Shown: piece after piece, positions 18,560 through 25,951 of the stretch
Position numbering within the stretch: the first letter of the stretch is position 1
Layout: every line of letters starts with the position of its first letter
Assembly (NCBI GenBank): GCA_963830175.1
Contig: CAWHKV010000009.1
Coordinates: 186,001-250,000 of the forward strand
Length of the DNA: 64,000 bases
From: JBBRBB01 sp963830175
GTDB lineage: Bacteria > Bacteroidota > Bacteroidia > Chitinophagales > Chitinophagaceae
Direction: 5' to 3'
Position numbers and translations under genes: made by a program
The notes under the pieces: generated by a model
Databases searched by the model: none
Told to the model about the DNA's origin: nothing
What the model saw: the letters and a program-made list of their open reading frames with translations, nothing else

Positions 18560-19060
18560 ATGGCAAAGAAAAAAATACCCGAGCGTAAATTAAAGTTTGC
18601 ACGGATGTACGATAAAATATCCGGTGCAGTTACACGGGTTGCAGGCAGCCCAATAGCCAGTATACTCTCTTTTTTCATCATTATTGTATGGGCAGTAACC
18701 GGCCCCTTGTTTCAATTTTCAGACACCTGGCAACTGGTAATAAATACAGGTACAACAATCATTACTTTCTTAATGGTATTTGTAATTCAGCAAACACAAA
18801 ACAAAGATTCAGTCGCGCTACAAATGAAGTTGAATGAACTTATAGCATGTAACGATAAGGCAAGCAACAGGCTTATAGCTATAGAAGATTTAACTGAGGA
18901 TGAACTTATCATCATTAAAAAGTTCTACTCAAAACTTTCGAAACTTGCAGAGAAAGAAAATGAACTTCATACATCTCATTCATTAGACGAGGCAGATGAT
19001 GTACAGGAGGAAAAATCAACAAAAAGAAAAAAAGAAAATGCAAAAGATGCAGGAAAATAA
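18560..19060 (+). CDS. Low-affinity iron permease family protein
   Basis: 166 residues. Two transmembrane helices (PIASILSFFIIIVWAVTGPLF and INTGTTIITFLMVFVIQ) are followed by QQTQNKDSVALQMKLNELIA, the conserved segment of Pfam low-affinity iron permease (fungal Fet4-related) bacterial members, and a charged lysine-rich tail. Iron transport by the short bacterial versions is not well established. Its 3' end overlaps the topoisomerase start by about 23 nt, which suggests translational coupling. Confidence 0.85.
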   Translation: MAKKKIPERKLKFARMYDKISGAVTRVAGSPIASILSFFIIIVWAVTGPLFQFSDTWQLVINTGTTIITFLMVFVIQQTQNKDSVALQMKLNELIACNDKASNRLIAIEDLTEDELIIIKKFYSKLSKLAEKENELHTSHSLDEADDVQEEKSTKRKKENAKDAGK

Positions 19061-20165
19061 TTTGAACCTTCCTACACTTAGCCATAAGGAAATGCTGAAG
19101 ATCGATAAAGATTATCAGCAGGCTGCGCAAATTGCCGCACTGGTGTATGTGTCGGATACTTTACCCGGTATACAACGTGTAAAAAAGGGCAAGGATTTTT
19201 TGTTTGTTTATAAGGAGAAGCCTCTTAAAGATGATAATGAAATTTCACGCATAAAAAAACTTGCCGTACCACCCGCCTGGTCAGAAGTTTGGATATGCCC
19301 TTTACCTAACGGACATATACAGGCAACGGGCAAAGATTTGCGCCAGAGAAAACAATACAGGTATCATAATCTTTGGCATGAGTTAAGAAATGAAACTAAA
19401 TTTCACAGGTTGTACGAATTTGGAAAAGTAATGCCCAAACTTCGGTTACAGTTAGAAAAAGATCTCTCCTTAAAAGACCTTTGCGAAGAAAAGGTTCTTG
19501 CTGCAGTTATAAGTTTAATGGAAAGAACGTACATCCGCATTGGCAATTCAGGGTATGAAAAATTATATGGATCTTATGGGTTAACCACACTTAAAGACAA
19601 ACATGTAAAGTTTCAGGGGGCTTCTGTAGATTTTGAATTTAAAGGAAAGAAAGGCATTTACCACAAGGTTTCACTTAAGAATAAAAAGCTGGCCAAAATA
19701 ATTAAAGAGTGCAGAGACATTCCGGGCAAAGAGCTATTTCAATATTATGACGAAAAAGGTGTACGCAAATCTATTGACAGCGGCATGGTTAATAATTACA
19801 TTAAAGAGGCAACCGGTGGCGATTTTACGGCAAAAGATTTTAGAACCTGGTCCGGTACACTAAATGTGCTGAGAAGTTTTAAATCTATTGGCGAAGCAAT
19901 AAATGATTCTGATAAAAAGAAAAAGGTTTTGCAGGCGCTGGATGAAGTAAGTATGAAACTTGGAAACACCCGAACAGTTTGTAAAAAGTATTATGTACAC
20001 CCAGGCATTATAAGGCTATACGAAGAAGACAACCTGAAGAAATATCTTAAGGAGCTCGATAAACTTGAAGTGGATGATAATACCAGCGATTTAACTGCGG
20101 AAGAAAAGGTATTGATGAAAGTTCTTAAAAACCTACAATCGCCTGCAATAAAAAAGGCTGTTTAA
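19038..20165 (+). CDS. DNA topoisomerase IB (poxvirus/bacterial type)
   Basis: 375 residues from ATG 19038 (a start at 19047 is equally possible; the in-frame start at 18996 lies deep in the upstream gene). N-terminal domain VWICPLPNGHIQATGKDLRQRKQYRYH; catalytic domain with ERTYIRIGNSGY, KDFRTWSGTLNVL and the active-site tyrosine in CKKYYVHPG (Y319). Type IB enzymes relax supercoils by forming a 3'-phosphotyrosyl intermediate. Bacterial copies often sit among stress and DNA-repair genes, as here with Ku/LigD a few kb away. Confidence 0.93.
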   Translation: MQKMQENNLNLPTLSHKEMLKIDKDYQQAAQIAALVYVSDTLPGIQRVKKGKDFLFVYKEKPLKDDNEISRIKKLAVPPAWSEVWICPLPNGHIQATGKDLRQRKQYRYHNLWHELRNETKFHRLYEFGKVMPKLRLQLEKDLSLKDLCEEKVLAAVISLMERTYIRIGNSGYEKLYGSYGLTTLKDKHVKFQGASVDFEFKGKKGIYHKVSLKNKKLAKIIKECRDIPGKELFQYYDEKGVRKSIDSGMVNNYIKEATGGDFTAKDFRTWSGTLNVLRSFKSIGEAINDSDKKKKVLQALDEVSMKLGNTRTVCKKYYVHPGIIRLYEEDNLKKYLKELDKLEVDDNTSDLTAEEKVLMKVLKNLQSPAIKKAV

Positions 20166-20169
20166 TAAA

Positions 20170-20442
20170 TTATACCTTTTCCGTTTTAGGTACAACGGTA
20201 AGCTTGGTTATTTCCATACCATGGTACAGCTTGGCAAGATCAAGGTTTTTACTTTTGGCAAATTCTTTCATATTCATGGTTGAAACAATGCGCCAGAAAT
20301 TTTTTGATTTTAGATCTTCGTAATCTTTTTCACGGATAATATGTCCGAAAATGGAATTTCTTTTTTTAAAATCAATTCTAATAGACTTGTCCTGTGGAAT
20401 ACTTTGTCCATCCAGGAACTTTTCAATTAATTCGCTGTTCAT
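20170..20442 (-). CDS. Conserved hypothetical protein (90 aa)
   Basis: From ATG 20442 the protein reads MNSELIEKFLDGQSI, DKSIRIDFKKRNSIFGHI, YEDLKSKNFWRIV and ends LTVVPKTEKV. I recognise the IDFKKRNSIFG pattern as one recurrent in Bacteroidota small proteins, sometimes mislabelled as short-chain dehydrogenase, but no function is known. It has no membrane segment or signal peptide; start 20472 would add a non-conserved hydrophobic decapeptide. It is convergent with topoisomerase IB (4-nt gap). Confidence 0.75.
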   Translation of the reverse strand: MNSELIEKFLDGQSIPQDKSIRIDFKKRNSIFGHIIREKDYEDLKSKNFWRIVSTMNMKEFAKSKNLDLAKLYHGMEITKLTVVPKTEKV

Positions 20443-20462
20443 ACCCGTGAAGATAAGAAAAT

Positions 20463-20483
20463 AGGCGTGCAATCCACACGCCT
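20463..20483 (-). terminator. Stem-loop after the FAD/Rieske gene
   Basis: AGGCGTG and CACGCCT pair perfectly around a seven-nt loop. On the minus strand it is followed by ATTTTCTT, a broken U tract. It lies about 40 nt past the stop of the FAD/Rieske gene and just upstream of the 90-aa gene, so it probably separates the two. Confidence 0.6.
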
Positions 20484-20524
20484 TATTATCCTTTATACAA
20501 TTTTATAAATAATTTATTAAAAGA

Positions 20525-22063
20525 TTAGTCATCCTTATTCTCCTTAAGGTTTAGTACCTCCAGGTTTTTTCGTGCAGGTGCAGTTAATACATCACCCGTT
20601 ATTGAAAATCGTGATCCATGGCATGGGCAATCCCAACTTTTCTCCGCATTATTAAACTGAACCTCGCAATTTATATGTGTACATGCAGTGTTTACTGCGA
20701 ACAATTGCCCCTGGTCATTCTTATACAATCCCATTTTTTTGCCTTTATAGTCAACTACTTTCCCTTCATTACGGGCGAGGTTGCTTAAAGATTCCAATTC
20801 ATCACCAGAGAATAATCCACCTATAAATTTACCTACAACATCTGCAGATTCTTTTACAAAATTTGCAAAACCTGCTACAGGTTTTATGCGGTTAGGATCG
20901 AATAACTCGCCATATTCACTGCTGCCATGTAAGATTAAGTCTGTTAACAGTAATGCACTGAACGAACCATATAACATACCATTACCACCGAAACCGGTTG
21001 CCACAAATACATTATCCCGGTGTGCGGGAAGCGTACCTATGTATGCAATACCATCTGTTGATTCGAAGTATTGTGATGACCATTTAAACGAAACTTCTTT
21101 AATATTGAAATAGCTGCGAATGTGGCTTTCCAATCGCCGGAAGCGGGATTCAGTATTTTCTTCATGGGCTGTTTTATGATCCTCACCCCCCACAATAAAA
21201 TAATTTTCTCCATCTACTTCCTGGGTTCTGTAATAATGATATGGATCGTTCATATCGTAAGCCACCGCATCCGGATAATCTTTTTCGTTAGCAAGTTTTA
21301 CTGCCATAGCATAACTGCGGTATGGAGCACACCTGAAGTGCAGAAGGTTTACACCGGGTGGTACATGGGTGGCATATATAAGGTTATGCGCTTTTATGGT
21401 TCCTTTTTCGGTTTCAATATCTATCACACTGTTTTCATCGGTATTTAATACACGATTATGCTGCATTATAACGCCACCAAGCTCTTCATAAGCTTTAGCC
21501 ATGCCATACAAATAATCTATGGGGTTAAACTGCGCCTGGTTTTCAAAAATGGCAATCTTTAAATATGGAATGGGAAGAATGGTAGTGTTTATAATATTTG
21601 CTTTTACACCTACCTGTTTACAATCATCTACAATTTGTTCTAATTCTTTTGACTGCTGTTCATTAATTGAAAAGAGATAACCCGGCAACTCTTTAAAGTT
21701 ACATTCAATGTTATAATTGCTAATGTTGGTTTTTATCAGATCTATGGCCCTTCGCGCAGATCGTGCAACCATTAAAGCATCCTCCTTATTAAAATTTTTA
21801 ATGACCCTGGAATAAGGTGTGTCAAAGAAAGTATTAATATGTGCGGTTGTTCCGCCGGTGGTTCCAAAGCCAAGGTTGTGTGCTTCTAAAACAATACACT
21901 TTTTACCCGCTTTTTGTAATTGTAAGGCCGTGCTAATTCCGGTTATTCCTCCTCCTACAATTGCCACATCAAAAATTTCACCGGGCTTCGGGTTTTTTTC
22001 GGCAGGGGTGTAATCCGTTTTGTTTTTCTGCCAAAGACTTTTTAAATATCCATCTCTGTTCAT
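20525..22063 (-). CDS. FAD-dependent oxidoreductase with C-terminal Rieske domain
   Basis: 512 residues. A DAO-type FAD domain (FDVAIVGGGITGISTALQLQKAG, residues 31-53; substrate-side TTGGTTAH) is fused to a Rieske [2Fe-2S] domain at the C-terminus with ligands C461/H463 (CTH) and C479/H482 (CPCH). The architecture matches bacterial glycine-oxidase-like/Rieske fusions whose substrate is unknown. No signal peptide. Divergently oriented to the DUF2383 gene across a 405-nt gap. Its location in a cluster of stress genes suggests redox detoxification, but that is inference. Confidence 0.92.
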   Translation of the reverse strand: MNRDGYLKSLWQKNKTDYTPAEKNPKPGEIFDVAIVGGGITGISTALQLQKAGKKCIVLEAHNLGFGTTGGTTAHINTFFDTPYSRVIKNFNKEDALMVARSARRAIDLIKTNISNYNIECNFKELPGYLFSINEQQSKELEQIVDDCKQVGVKANIINTTILPIPYLKIAIFENQAQFNPIDYLYGMAKAYEELGGVIMQHNRVLNTDENSVIDIETEKGTIKAHNLIYATHVPPGVNLLHFRCAPYRSYAMAVKLANEKDYPDAVAYDMNDPYHYYRTQEVDGENYFIVGGEDHKTAHEENTESRFRRLESHIRSYFNIKEVSFKWSSQYFESTDGIAYIGTLPAHRDNVFVATGFGGNGMLYGSFSALLLTDLILHGSSEYGELFDPNRIKPVAGFANFVKESADVVGKFIGGLFSGDELESLSNLARNEGKVVDYKGKKMGLYKNDQGQLFAVNTACTHINCEVQFNNAEKSWDCPCHGSRFSITGDVLTAPARKNLEVLNLKENKDD

Positions 22064-22335
22064 CTTGTTTACAGAATAACAGTTAAAACATAATGCCAGT
22101 AAAGACAGAATAAATGAATTAAAAGAAATTATTAAAAAAGACTATTTGGAGATTAATAGAAACAAAAAAGCTGTTACATAATTTTTCTTAAAACACTCAA
22201 TCAAGTTGAATAATAGTCAGGTAAATTATATAACAGCCCTTAAGATGTAAATTTTCATCGATCAGCTGTATGTCTTCTCTTAAGATATAGGTAATTACTA
22301 TTAATCTAAAAGTATGCCGTATAAGAATACATGGT

Positions 22336-22360
22336 GATTTCCCAAAATAAGTGGGAAATC
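22336..22360. promoter_or_regulatory. Perfect 9-bp inverted repeat in the 405-nt gap before the DUF2383 gene
   Basis: GATTTCCCA and TGGGAAATC flank a 7-nt spacer, in the otherwise gene-free interval 22064-22468. There is no T run, so it is not a terminator; it could be an operator or an mRNA structure. It lies about 110 nt before the DUF2383 start. The gap also holds TGGTACGGTTTTAGAA at 22430-22445, a -24/-12-like sequence 23 nt before the ATG. Confidence 0.35.
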
Positions 22361-22468
22361 CCAAGTTCTCACTTGACCGAAAGAGTAATATATTCCCCAT
22401 AAATTTTGAGTTTTATATATAAAATCGTTTGGTACGGTTTTAGAATTATTGGGGATGAAAGCAGCATA

Positions 22469-22963
22469 ATGGCAACTACTGATTTGATTGATGTTTTAAA
22501 TGACCTGGTTAAAATAAATAATGACCGGATTGAAGGATATGAGAAAGCCATTGATGATGCAAAGAAGATAGACGCTGACCTCCAAACCATTTTTCATAAA
22601 ATGATGGATGAAAGCCGGAATTACAAAACTGAATTAATTGAGGCAATAGCGAAGAGGGGTGGTAAAAGCGAAAGTGATGAAACAACAAATTCCGGTAAAA
22701 TTTACAGGGTTTGGATGGACATCAAATCAACTTTTACAGGGAATGATAGAAAATCAGTTTTAGAATTATGTGAATTTGGTGAAGATGCTGCACAAACAGC
22801 CTACCAGGAAGCCCTGGAGTCAGATGTTATAATGGACACAGATGTTCGCCAGTTAATAAGCAGGCAAAAAGCTGAGTTAAAGAACTCGCATGACCTTATA
22901 AAAAGTTATAGGGATATGCACGCAACGGTTAAAGAACAAATGGATAAACTATCCAATTTGTAA
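22469..22963 (+). CDS. PA2169-family four-helix-bundle protein (DUF2383)
   Basis: 164 residues from ATG 22469 (MATTDLIDVLNDLVKINNDRIEGYEKAI), which begins exactly where the DUF2383 family begins; the in-frame start at 22406 adds unconserved residues. Glu/Asp-rich helices with GYEKA, ESRNYKTEL and CEFGEDAAQTAYQEAL give the ferritin-like bundle. Members appear with YciF-like and other general-stress genes. The function is unknown; metal binding is plausible but not shown. A terminator follows at 23027. Confidence 0.9.
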   Translation: MATTDLIDVLNDLVKINNDRIEGYEKAIDDAKKIDADLQTIFHKMMDESRNYKTELIEAIAKRGGKSESDETTNSGKIYRVWMDIKSTFTGNDRKSVLELCEFGEDAAQTAYQEALESDVIMDTDVRQLISRQKAELKNSHDLIKSYRDMHATVKEQMDKLSNL

Positions 22964-23026
22964 ATATATTTTGAATAAGAAATTATTCAATAAAGAGTAT
23001 AGGTTTTTAAGCACATGGGATAGAAG

Positions 23027-23050
23027 GCTGGTTTCTACCAGCTTTTTTTT
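23027..23050 (+). terminator. Terminator after the DUF2383 gene
   Basis: GCTGGT/ACCAGC hairpin with a TTCT tetraloop followed by eight T. Confidence 0.85.
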
Positions 23051-23121
23051 ATTTTTTATCATGCGCTTCTTTAAAATTTTAGATTAAAACAAAGACGACA
23101 AAGACAGGAAATTAAACGACA

Positions 23122-23155
23122 AAAAAAAAGCTACATGAAAATGTAGCTTTTTTTA
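23122..23155. terminator. Bidirectional terminator between DUF2383 and the DUF5670 gene
   Basis: AGCTACAT and ATGTAGCT pair around GAAA; an A run on one side and a T run on the other make it functional on both strands. It lies 16 nt past the stop of the minus-strand 48-aa gene. Confidence 0.85.
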
Positions 23156-23170
23156 TTTTAAGTTGGTTAA

Positions 23171-23317
23171 TCACGCTTTGCGAATAACACCCAATATTAA
23201 AGCAATAACAGCTATCACAATAAGAATGTGAATTAAACCGCCAGCACTCCAAACAAAAAATCCTAACAACCATGCGATGACTGCTATAACTGCTACGGTG
23301 TACAAGATACTTCTCAT
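23171..23317 (-). CDS. lmo0937-family mini membrane protein (DUF5670)
   Basis: A 48-residue gene. It starts MRSILYTVAVIAVIAWLLGF, continues with FVWSAGGLIHILIVIAVI and ends LILGVIRKA. Two hydrophobic helices are separated by the conserved SAGG(L/I)IH turn that defines the family. These small inner-membrane proteins are induced by envelope or general stress in many bacteria, function unknown. A sequence closely resembling a sigma-54 promoter lies about 85-100 nt upstream. Confidence 0.88.
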   Translation of the reverse strand: MRSILYTVAVIAVIAWLLGFFVWSAGGLIHILIVIAVIALILGVIRKA

Positions 23318-23400
23318 AATTTTTAAATTTTATTGATTAATAAATGGTAGAACTAAGATTTTATTTCGTTAATCCTTTATTATCAGAACAATGTAATTGA

Positions 23401-23416
23401 TGCAATAATTATCCCA
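23401..23416 (-). promoter_or_regulatory. Candidate sigma-54 (-24/-12) promoter of the DUF5670 gene
   Basis: On the minus strand TGGGATAATTATTGCA matches TGGCAYRNNNNTTGCW at all fixed positions but one, with the required 10 nt between GG and GC. It overlaps a CCCA...TGGG inverted repeat at 23411-23431. The start codon is 84 nt further on. The gene for sigma-54 lies 10 kb away in the same island. Confidence 0.4.
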
Positions 23417-23451
23417 GAAATTTTGTGGGATTTTTGTCAACACATTTTAGA

Positions 23452-24366
23452 TTATTTAATAAGCTTTGTTGCCTTTACAATGTTATTTGAAGTTGAGATA
23501 ACAGGTAAAAACAGATCCCCGTTTTCTTTAACTCTCTTCAAAGCGTTGTGAATAGTAAATTGACCTGGGTTTAAGCCGGTTTCAACCTCGCTCCAGTGAA
23601 GCGGCATAGATACAGTCGCGCCTTTTACCGGTCTAATACAATATACAACGGAAACCGTTTGGCCCTTCGCATTTTGCATGTAATCAATATAAATTTTATT
23701 ACCTCTTTTCTTAAGGCTTCTTTCAAGACTTGATATTCCTGGTAATTGTTTGTGAACCAGTTTAGCTAATGCTTCTGCAAAAATTCTTACTTCATCATAT
23801 GTATATTTATTTCCACATGGTATGTAAATATGTAACCCACTGGCACCGGATGTTTTGCAGTATCCTGTAATACCTGCACCAACCAAAACGTTCTGCGTTG
23901 CCTGGGCAACAGAAATAACCTGCTCAAATGTATTGTTTTCAGAAGGGTCTAAATCTATAATTAAATACGTGGGATTGTCGGGCTTGGTTACCATACTATG
24001 CCAGGGGTTTATTTCTATACTGCCCTGGTTGGCTAAGTACACAAGGGTTGCTTCATTATTACAAATAATATAGTTGATATCTTTATCACTGCTTTCTGAA
24101 TAAAACTCCTTTGTTTTTACAAATGATGGGGCTGCATCCCCGGCATCTTTATGAAAAAATCCTTTATCTTTTATGCCATTGGGATTTCTTTTTAAGGATA
24201 ATGGGCGGTTCTTTAGATGCGGTAAAATATAATCTGCCATTGACCGGTAATAATCAATAACATCACCTTTTGTAATATTTTCATCCGGCCAGAAAATTTT
24301 GTCAAGATTCGTAACTTCTACTTTGTGCTTGTTTATCATTACGGCCTCGCCTGTTTTAGTTGCCAT
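23452..24366 (-). CDS. ligD: LigD-type primase-polymerase (NHEJ polymerase domain, stand-alone)
   Basis: 304 residues corresponding to the LigD polymerase (POL, archaeo-eukaryotic primase) domain alone. The catalytic aspartates are D138 and D140 in YLIIDLDPSE; GYCKTSGASGLHIYIP and the DYMQNAKGQT segment are conserved nucleotide and template-binding parts. In NHEJ it fills gaps, preferring ribonucleotides, at Ku-bound ends. No ATP-dependent ligase domain is attached or adjacent. It is the last gene of a three-gene operon behind the PE-like protein and Ku (10-nt gap). Confidence 0.92.
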   Translation of the reverse strand: MATKTGEAVMINKHKVEVTNLDKIFWPDENITKGDVIDYYRSMADYILPHLKNRPLSLKRNPNGIKDKGFFHKDAGDAAPSFVKTKEFYSESSDKDINYIICNNEATLVYLANQGSIEINPWHSMVTKPDNPTYLIIDLDPSENNTFEQVISVAQATQNVLVGAGITGYCKTSGASGLHIYIPCGNKYTYDEVRIFAEALAKLVHKQLPGISSLERSLKKRGNKIYIDYMQNAKGQTVSVVYCIRPVKGATVSMPLHWSEVETGLNPGQFTIHNALKRVKENGDLFLPVISTSNNIVKATKLIK

Positions 24367-24376
24367 AGTTTGAATG

Positions 24377-24826
24377 TTATGTTTTTACTGTTGCATACTG
24401 GTCTTTGTGTTTTATAAAAAGCCACCTGCTGTTTCCGTATGTTTTTGCCTGCACCAAAACATAACCCCCCTGTAATTTTTTGCCGTTAAGCATTATTTTA
24501 AGTTCACCATTTTTCAGGTTATGAATAGCCTGTTTTTTTTCAATGGGTTCAGACTCCTGGTTAACTGCAATAAAATTTCCTTTATCCAAAATGGTATTAT
24601 TTATTTTATCTGGTTTGCCTGTTTCTTCCTCAATAATTGCCAGCCTTTTAATGTTGGGATCTGAAGAGGGTTCTTTAGCAAGGCTCCAAACATTATATTG
24701 CCGGTCAATCTTAATTAATAACCTAAATCGCTTGTCTTCCTTTCCCTGCAATAAGTAGTAATTAATTGCGCCCGCAAATTCTTTAACAGGCGCGTTAGAT
24801 ACAGGCTTCGATTTACTGCCAGCCAT
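24377..24826 (-). CDS. LigD phosphoesterase (PE)-like domain protein, catalytic residues not conserved
   Basis: 149 residues that follow the LigD 3'-phosphoesterase fold order: RFRLLIKIDRQYNVWSLAKEPSSDPNIKRLAI corresponds to the conserved WAVPKGPSLDP-type segment, and the end has LKIMLNGKKLQGGYVLVQ then WLFIKHKDQY, as in PE domains. However the metal-binding histidines expected just before FRL and after the RLA(I/V) strand are absent. It may act as a structural NHEJ factor. Placement between ku and the polymerase gene, with a 1-nt overlap with ku, supports an NHEJ role. Confidence 0.65.
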   Translation of the reverse strand: MAGSKSKPVSNAPVKEFAGAINYYLLQGKEDKRFRLLIKIDRQYNVWSLAKEPSSDPNIKRLAIIEEETGKPDKINNTILDKGNFIAVNQESEPIEKKQAIHNLKNGELKIMLNGKKLQGGYVLVQAKTYGNSRWLFIKHKDQYATVKT

Positions 24827-25608
24827 TAGGAAGCTTTTCTTTGTTTTTTACTATCGCTTCCCAAACTTGCTTTTAATTGGGCCATAAGGTCCTGGGTTTT
24901 GGAATGGACCACCTTCATTTGTGGGGTGGCGATTTTCTTTCCTTTGGCTTTGGCTTCTATTAGTTTTAGCAGTTTATCAGTATAAGAGTCTTTATATTTT
25001 GATATATCAAATTTCTCTGTAAGCTGCTCAACCAGCGAAACAGCCATTTTTATTTCTGCAGGTTTGGGGGTGGATTCTGGTATATTCAAATCATCAGGTT
25101 TCCTGATCTCTTCTTCAAACCTGATTTTTTGCAGAACAAGAAGTTTTTCTGAAGGTTTAATTAAGCATAAGCTTTCCTTGTTTCTTAGAACAAAGGTTCC
25201 AAGACCGGCTTTACCTGTTTTTTTTAATGCGGAGTGCAGTAACGCGTATGCCCTTGAGCCAGATTTGTCAGGCTCAATATAATAAGGTGTTTCATAAAAC
25301 AAAGTATCTATTTCACTTTCATCTACGAAAGATTCTATCTCTATCAGCTTTGTTTTTTCGGGCATAGCCTTTTTAAAATCATCATCTGTTACAACCACGT
25401 ATTTTCCTTCAATGCTATACCCTTTTACAATATTATCCCATTCAACCACTTTGCCAGTGGCTTCATTAATTCGTTGAAATTTAATGTTTGAATGGTCTTT
25501 TTTATCAAGCATATCCAGGTCAATAGAACTTTCCTGGGTAGCACTATACAGTTTTACGGGGATGTTTACAAGTCCAAAACCAATGGACCCGGTCCAGATA
25601 GATCTCAT
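24826..25608 (-). CDS. ku: Ku protein, non-homologous end joining
   Basis: 260 residues starting MRSIWTGSIGFGLVNIPVKLYSAT, the standard bacterial Ku N-terminus. The beta-barrel core includes the bridge region GYSIEGKYVVVTDDDF and YYIEPDKSGSRAYALL; the C-terminal tail is short and lysine-rich (AKAKGKKIA, SDSKKQRKAS), a probable DNA-binding extension. Ku homodimers ring broken DNA ends and recruit LigD. It is the first gene of the operon and overlaps the PE-like gene by one base. A TGGCAAGATTTTTACA element 20 nt upstream may be its promoter. Confidence 0.96.
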   Translation of the reverse strand: MRSIWTGSIGFGLVNIPVKLYSATQESSIDLDMLDKKDHSNIKFQRINEATGKVVEWDNIVKGYSIEGKYVVVTDDDFKKAMPEKTKLIEIESFVDESEIDTLFYETPYYIEPDKSGSRAYALLHSALKKTGKAGLGTFVLRNKESLCLIKPSEKLLVLQKIRFEEEIRKPDDLNIPESTPKPAEIKMAVSLVEQLTEKFDISKYKDSYTDKLLKLIEAKAKGKKIATPQMKVVHSKTQDLMAQLKASLGSDSKKQRKAS

Positions 25609-25628
25609 GGCATTTTTTATGTATTAGG

Positions 25629-25644
25629 TGTAAAAATCTTGCCA
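25629..25644 (-). promoter_or_regulatory. Candidate -24/-12-like element before ku
   Basis: TGGCAAGATTTTTACA on the minus strand keeps the TGG and correct spacing of sigma-54 promoters but has AC instead of GC at -12. It closely matches the element before the acidic-protein gene (35991-36006). Confidence 0.3.
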
Positions 25645-25712
25645 AAGTGAAAAATGAATATTGTAGACTTTCAAAAATTAGCCTTTTTTGTCATACATTC
25701 ACCAGCTGCATT

Positions 25713-25727
25713 TGGCACGAATTTGCG
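25713..25727 (+). promoter_or_regulatory. Sigma-54-like promoter with 1-nt short spacing before a 69-aa gene
   Basis: TGGCACG and TTGC are both perfect -24 and -12 elements, but only 9 nt separate GG from GC where 10 are normal. A single missing base, real or a sequencing error, would make it a consensus site. The ATG at 25740 is 13 nt past it. Confidence 0.35.
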
Positions 25728-25739
25728 TAGTTAATAATT

Positions 25740-25949
25740 ATGTTTATAGATAACTCAATACTAAACACAATCCCAGGAAAAAGTATTTCCTCTATTATAA
25801 AGCCTATTAAGGATGTTTATCCTGATGAAGTTTTATTAAAACCTATAACCGTGAATAAAGGTGAATCCCGGAAAAAATCCCGGTTATCTGCACACGACCT
25901 GTTTCAGCATTTTACTGCAGATGTAATTAAGAAGAATACAGTTTGGTAG
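25740..25949 (+). CDS. Hypothetical protein (69 aa), no recognised family
   Basis: From ATG 25740 it reads MFIDNSILNTIPGKSISS, then VYPDEVLLKPITVNKGES and ends LFQHFTADVIKKNTVW. Soluble, basic, no signal peptide. It fills the gap between divergent ku and the convergent GH1-like gene (2-nt gap), and a sigma-54-like sequence lies immediately before it. Coding status is plausible from the position and lack of competing genes, but no homology is evident to me. Confidence 0.45.
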   Translation: MFIDNSILNTIPGKSISSIIKPIKDVYPDEVLLKPITVNKGESRKKSRLSAHDLFQHFTADVIKKNTVW

Positions 25950-25951
25950 GT

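Noticed and set aside
23099..23118. acgacaaa repeats near 23.1 kb as a tandem repeat
   Set aside because: Too short and irregular; only a purine-rich stretch before a clear terminator.
24377..24826. Calling the 149-aa NHEJ protein an active 3'-phosphoesterase
   Set aside because: The histidines needed for metal binding are not present, so only a PE-like fold is claimed.
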